From Adlercreutzia faecimuris (GTDB taxonomy: Bacteria > Actinomycetota > Coriobacteriia > Coriobacteriales > Eggerthellaceae): DNA of 64,000 nucleotides. Every line of letters starts with the position of its first letter. Positions within the stretch are counted from its first letter, which is position 1. A program made the position numbers and the translations under genes. Location: the NCBI RefSeq assembly GCF_022669055.1, contig NZ_JAJMLW010000001.1, positions 744,001-808,000 on the forward strand. The letters run 5' to 3'. The notes beneath the pieces were generated by a model. It saw only the letters and a list, made by a program, of their open reading frames with translations, was not told the DNA's origin and made no database searches. Positions 61,856 to 64,000 of the stretch are shown here, one piece after another.

Positions 61856-64000
61856 ATGAGGGAATGCTTTAATCCCGATGTGTACAAGAAGGACTGGCAG
61901 TACCAAGAGGGGGATCTGACGGTCACGCGCACGTGCCAGTGGTCGGCACCCGGCTGCCACCAGGGCTGCAGCATTTTGTTCTACACCGACAAGGACGGCA
62001 AGCTGGTCAAGGTCGAGGGCGACCCCAACTCGCCGGTCACCGACGGCCGTCTGTGCATGCGCTGCCTGGCCATGGTGGAAGCCGTGTACCACCCCGACCG
62101 CATCGTGCATCCCATGAAGCGCGACCGCAGCGACCGCGGCAAGGACAAGTGGGTCCAGATCACCATGGACGAGGCCTACGACCTGTGCATCGAGATGGTG
62201 AAGGACACCACCGAGAAGTACGGTGCGAAGTCCATCTGCACCGGCGCCGGCACCGGCCGTAACGCCACCTGGCAGTCCAACGTGCTGGGCCACGGCGCCT
62301 TCGGCACGCCCAACGACAACGCGGGCCTGCTGGCCGGCAACTGCTGCTACACCCCGCGCATGCAGGGCATGAACGCCATCTTCGGTAACACCTTCATCGC
62401 CGACTGCGGCCAGCTCAACGAGGCGCGCTTCGATCATCCGGAGTACCGTCGCCCCGACCTGTTCATGATCTGGGGCAACAACCCGCTGCGCGCCAACGCC
62501 GACGGCTTCTTCGGCCACTGGATCATCGACTGCATGAAGCGCGGCTCCAAGCTGATGACCGTCGACCCGCAGGTCACGTGGCTGTCGGCCCACTCCGAGC
62601 TGTACCTGCAGGTGCGCCCCGGCACCGACGCCGCCCTGGCACTCGCCATCGGCCACGTCATGGTGGAGGAGGAGCTCTACAACAAGGAGTTCGTCGACCT
62701 GTGGTGCTACGGCTTCGATGAGTACAAGGAGCGCGTGGCCGACTGGACGCCCGAGCGCGCCGCCGAGATCTGCTGGGTCCCGGCTGAGAAGATCGTGGCC
62801 GCCGCCCGCCTCATCGGCACCGCCGGCGTCACCACGCTGCAGTGGGGCGTCGCCTTCGACCAGAACAAGTGGGCCAACGGCACCGCGCACGCGGTGGCGC
62901 TGCTCCAGGCCATGACCGGCAACATCGACAACCCCGGCGGCTTCGTCTGCATCAACTTCGGCTACGTGCAGTCCGACATCCGCGAGAACGTCGCCAAGGG
63001 CCTGGGCCCGGAGGTCCGCAAGGACCGCCTGGGCGATGACGGCAACTGGGGCGCCCTCAACGCCATCGGCAAGGGCGGCCATGCCATCCCCGAGGCCATC
63101 CTCCATGCCGCCGAGACCGGCGACCCGTACCCGGTGAAGATGCTGTTCCTGTGCTCCACCACCGCCTTCACCAATATGGCCGGCCAGGCGAAGCGCGTCT
63201 ACGACTGCTACAAGGACATGGACCACGTGGTCATCTGCGACCTGTTCATGACCCCGACCGCCATGGCCATCGGCGACCTGTTCATCCCCATGGCCATGAG
63301 CTGCGAGCGCAACTGCGTCCGCGGCTGGTACACCCCGCTGCGCTCCATCGTCAAGGTCACCCAGACCGGCGAGGCCGTCGGCGACGAGCAGATGATGCTC
63401 GAGCTGGGCAAGAAGATGAACCCCGACCTGTTCTACTGGGACGACGTGCCCGAGATGCTGGAGTTCTGCACCAACAACATGGCGACCGTGCCGATCCACG
63501 TCACCATGGACGAGCTGCGCGAGAAGGTCATCATCTACCCCGACTTCGAGTACCGCAAGCACGAGACGGGCAAGATCCGCTTCGACGGCCAGCCCGGCTT
63601 CAACACGCTGTCCGGCCGCGTCGAGTTCTTCTGCAACATGTACAACAACGTCGGCATGGACCCGCTGCCGTACTTCCTGGAGCCGCCGGAGAGCCCCGTC
63701 TCCACGCCGGAGCTGTTCAAGGAGTACCCGCTGGTGCTGACCACCGGCCGCCGCTGCTGGCAGTACTTCCACTCCGAGCATCGCCAGCTCAAGTCGATGC
63801 GCGAGTTCCACAAGTGGCCCATGTTCGCCATCAACCCCGAGGACGCGGCCGCGGCCGGCGTCAAGGAGGGCATGTGGTGCGTCATCGAGAACTCCCATGG
63901 CAAGGCCATCGAGGTGGCTCATGTGACCGACACCATGATGAAGGGCGTCGTCAGCGCCGAGCATGGCTGGTGGTTCCCGGAGCGTGACCCGGAGGAGCCC
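61856..64000 (+). CDS. Cytosolic molybdopterin oxidoreductase, partial; catechol-dehydroxylase/transhydroxylase-like
   Basis: 715 codons are present and the frame runs off the window. There is no Tat signal. The FeS motif is unusual: Cys27 in RTCQWSAPGCHQGC, then Cys34, Cys38 and Cys67 (DGRLCMRC), so the first spacing is C-x6-C. The four-domain DMSO-reductase layout follows (FMIWGNNPLRANADGFFGHWI, TVDPQVTWLSAHSELYLQVRPGTDAALALAI, LTTGRRCWQYFHSEHRQL, AEHGWWFPER). The CQWSAPGCHxGC opening and GWWFPE end resemble the branch holding acetylene hydratase, pyrogallol transhydroxylase and gut catechol dehydroxylases. A divergent membrane LuxR gene and an MFS carrier fit such a locus. ATG follows GAAAGGAGC. 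Substrate is inferred only by class. Confidence 0.85.
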   Translation, partial: MRECFNPDVYKKDWQYQEGDLTVTRTCQWSAPGCHQGCSILFYTDKDGKLVKVEGDPNSPVTDGRLCMRCLAMVEAVYHPDRIVHPMKRDRSDRGKDKWVQITMDEAYDLCIEMVKDTTEKYGAKSICTGAGTGRNATWQSNVLGHGAFGTPNDNAGLLAGNCCYTPRMQGMNAIFGNTFIADCGQLNEARFDHPEYRRPDLFMIWGNNPLRANADGFFGHWIIDCMKRGSKLMTVDPQVTWLSAHSELYLQVRPGTDAALALAIGHVMVEEELYNKEFVDLWCYGFDEYKERVADWTPERAAEICWVPAEKIVAAARLIGTAGVTTLQWGVAFDQNKWANGTAHAVALLQAMTGNIDNPGGFVCINFGYVQSDIRENVAKGLGPEVRKDRLGDDGNWGALNAIGKGGHAIPEAILHAAETGDPYPVKMLFLCSTTAFTNMAGQAKRVYDCYKDMDHVVICDLFMTPTAMAIGDLFIPMAMSCERNCVRGWYTPLRSIVKVTQTGEAVGDEQMMLELGKKMNPDLFYWDDVPEMLEFCTNNMATVPIHVTMDELREKVIIYPDFEYRKHETGKIRFDGQPGFNTLSGRVEFFCNMYNNVGMDPLPYFLEPPESPVSTPELFKEYPLVLTTGRRCWQYFHSEHRQLKSMREFHKWPMFAINPEDAAAAGVKEGMWCVIENSHGKAIEVAHVTDTMMKGVVSAEHGWWFPERDPEEP

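Overview
The window is very GC-rich, gene-dense DNA. Its gene content points to a gut actinobacterium of the class Coriobacteriia, most likely family Eggerthellaceae. The clues are membrane-bound LuxR-type regulators, molybdopterin and tungstopterin oxidoreductases with dedicated iron-sulfur and membrane partners, a TAXI-type TRAP transporter, and MFS carriers next to redox enzymes. This is inference from family content; no rRNA or tRNA marker is present. Both window ends cut through genes.

Layout. 0-5 kb: an SLC13-type carrier, a regulator with a LysR head and a LuxR tail, and an MHS-type MFS carrier. 5-10.5 kb: a leftward TAXI-binding protein, fused TRAP permease and RmlD-like reductase, with a divergent LysR regulator and a clear LysR box between them. 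10.6-14.9 kb: universal stress protein, aminotransferase, a winged-helix protein with a Cys/His tail, a ribbon-helix-helix/PIN toxin-antitoxin pair and a DnaA-domain-III-like ATPase. 15-19 kb: a 617-residue membrane LuxR regulator, divergent from a 643-residue protein with a degenerate IscU-like head. 19.5-27.3 kb: an aldehyde:ferredoxin oxidoreductase, divergent from a five-gene respiratory module (Tat ferredoxin, TorD chaperone, PsrA/PhsA-like Mo enzyme, PsrB, PsrC/NrfD). 27.4-31.1 kb: pdxT-pdxS with divergent pdxR and a perfect parS-like site between them. 31-38 kb: a DUF2974-type hydrolase, cysK, a class I glutaminase-fold hydrolase, and a large ABC ATPase-permease fusion. 38.3-42.2 kb: a sigma-factor trio, ferritin and a ZIP transporter. 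42.6-45.5 kb: a four-TM protein, an Fe-dependent alcohol dehydrogenase and a small four-TM protein.

45.7-55.6 kb is a housekeeping stretch: RlmD-like methyltransferase, GNAT, tilS, maf, hpt, ftsH, a folP-folK fusion and birA. 55.8-64 kb holds a MATE pump, bioY and an MFS carrier. It then has a membrane LuxR regulator whose HTH is out of frame across a nine-base C tract, a 78-residue protein and a molybdopterin enzyme that runs off the window. These last genes look like a substrate-responsive reductive locus of the sort known for catechol dehydroxylases in this family. That assignment is inferred.

The two most unusual signals are (1) the C9 tract that can connect or disconnect sensor and DNA-binding parts of the regulator beside the terminal Mo enzyme, and (2) seven intergenic elements, each about 140-166 bp with inverted end repeats. 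The two copies with a shared core differ in their outer arms, yet each copy keeps its own arms complementary.
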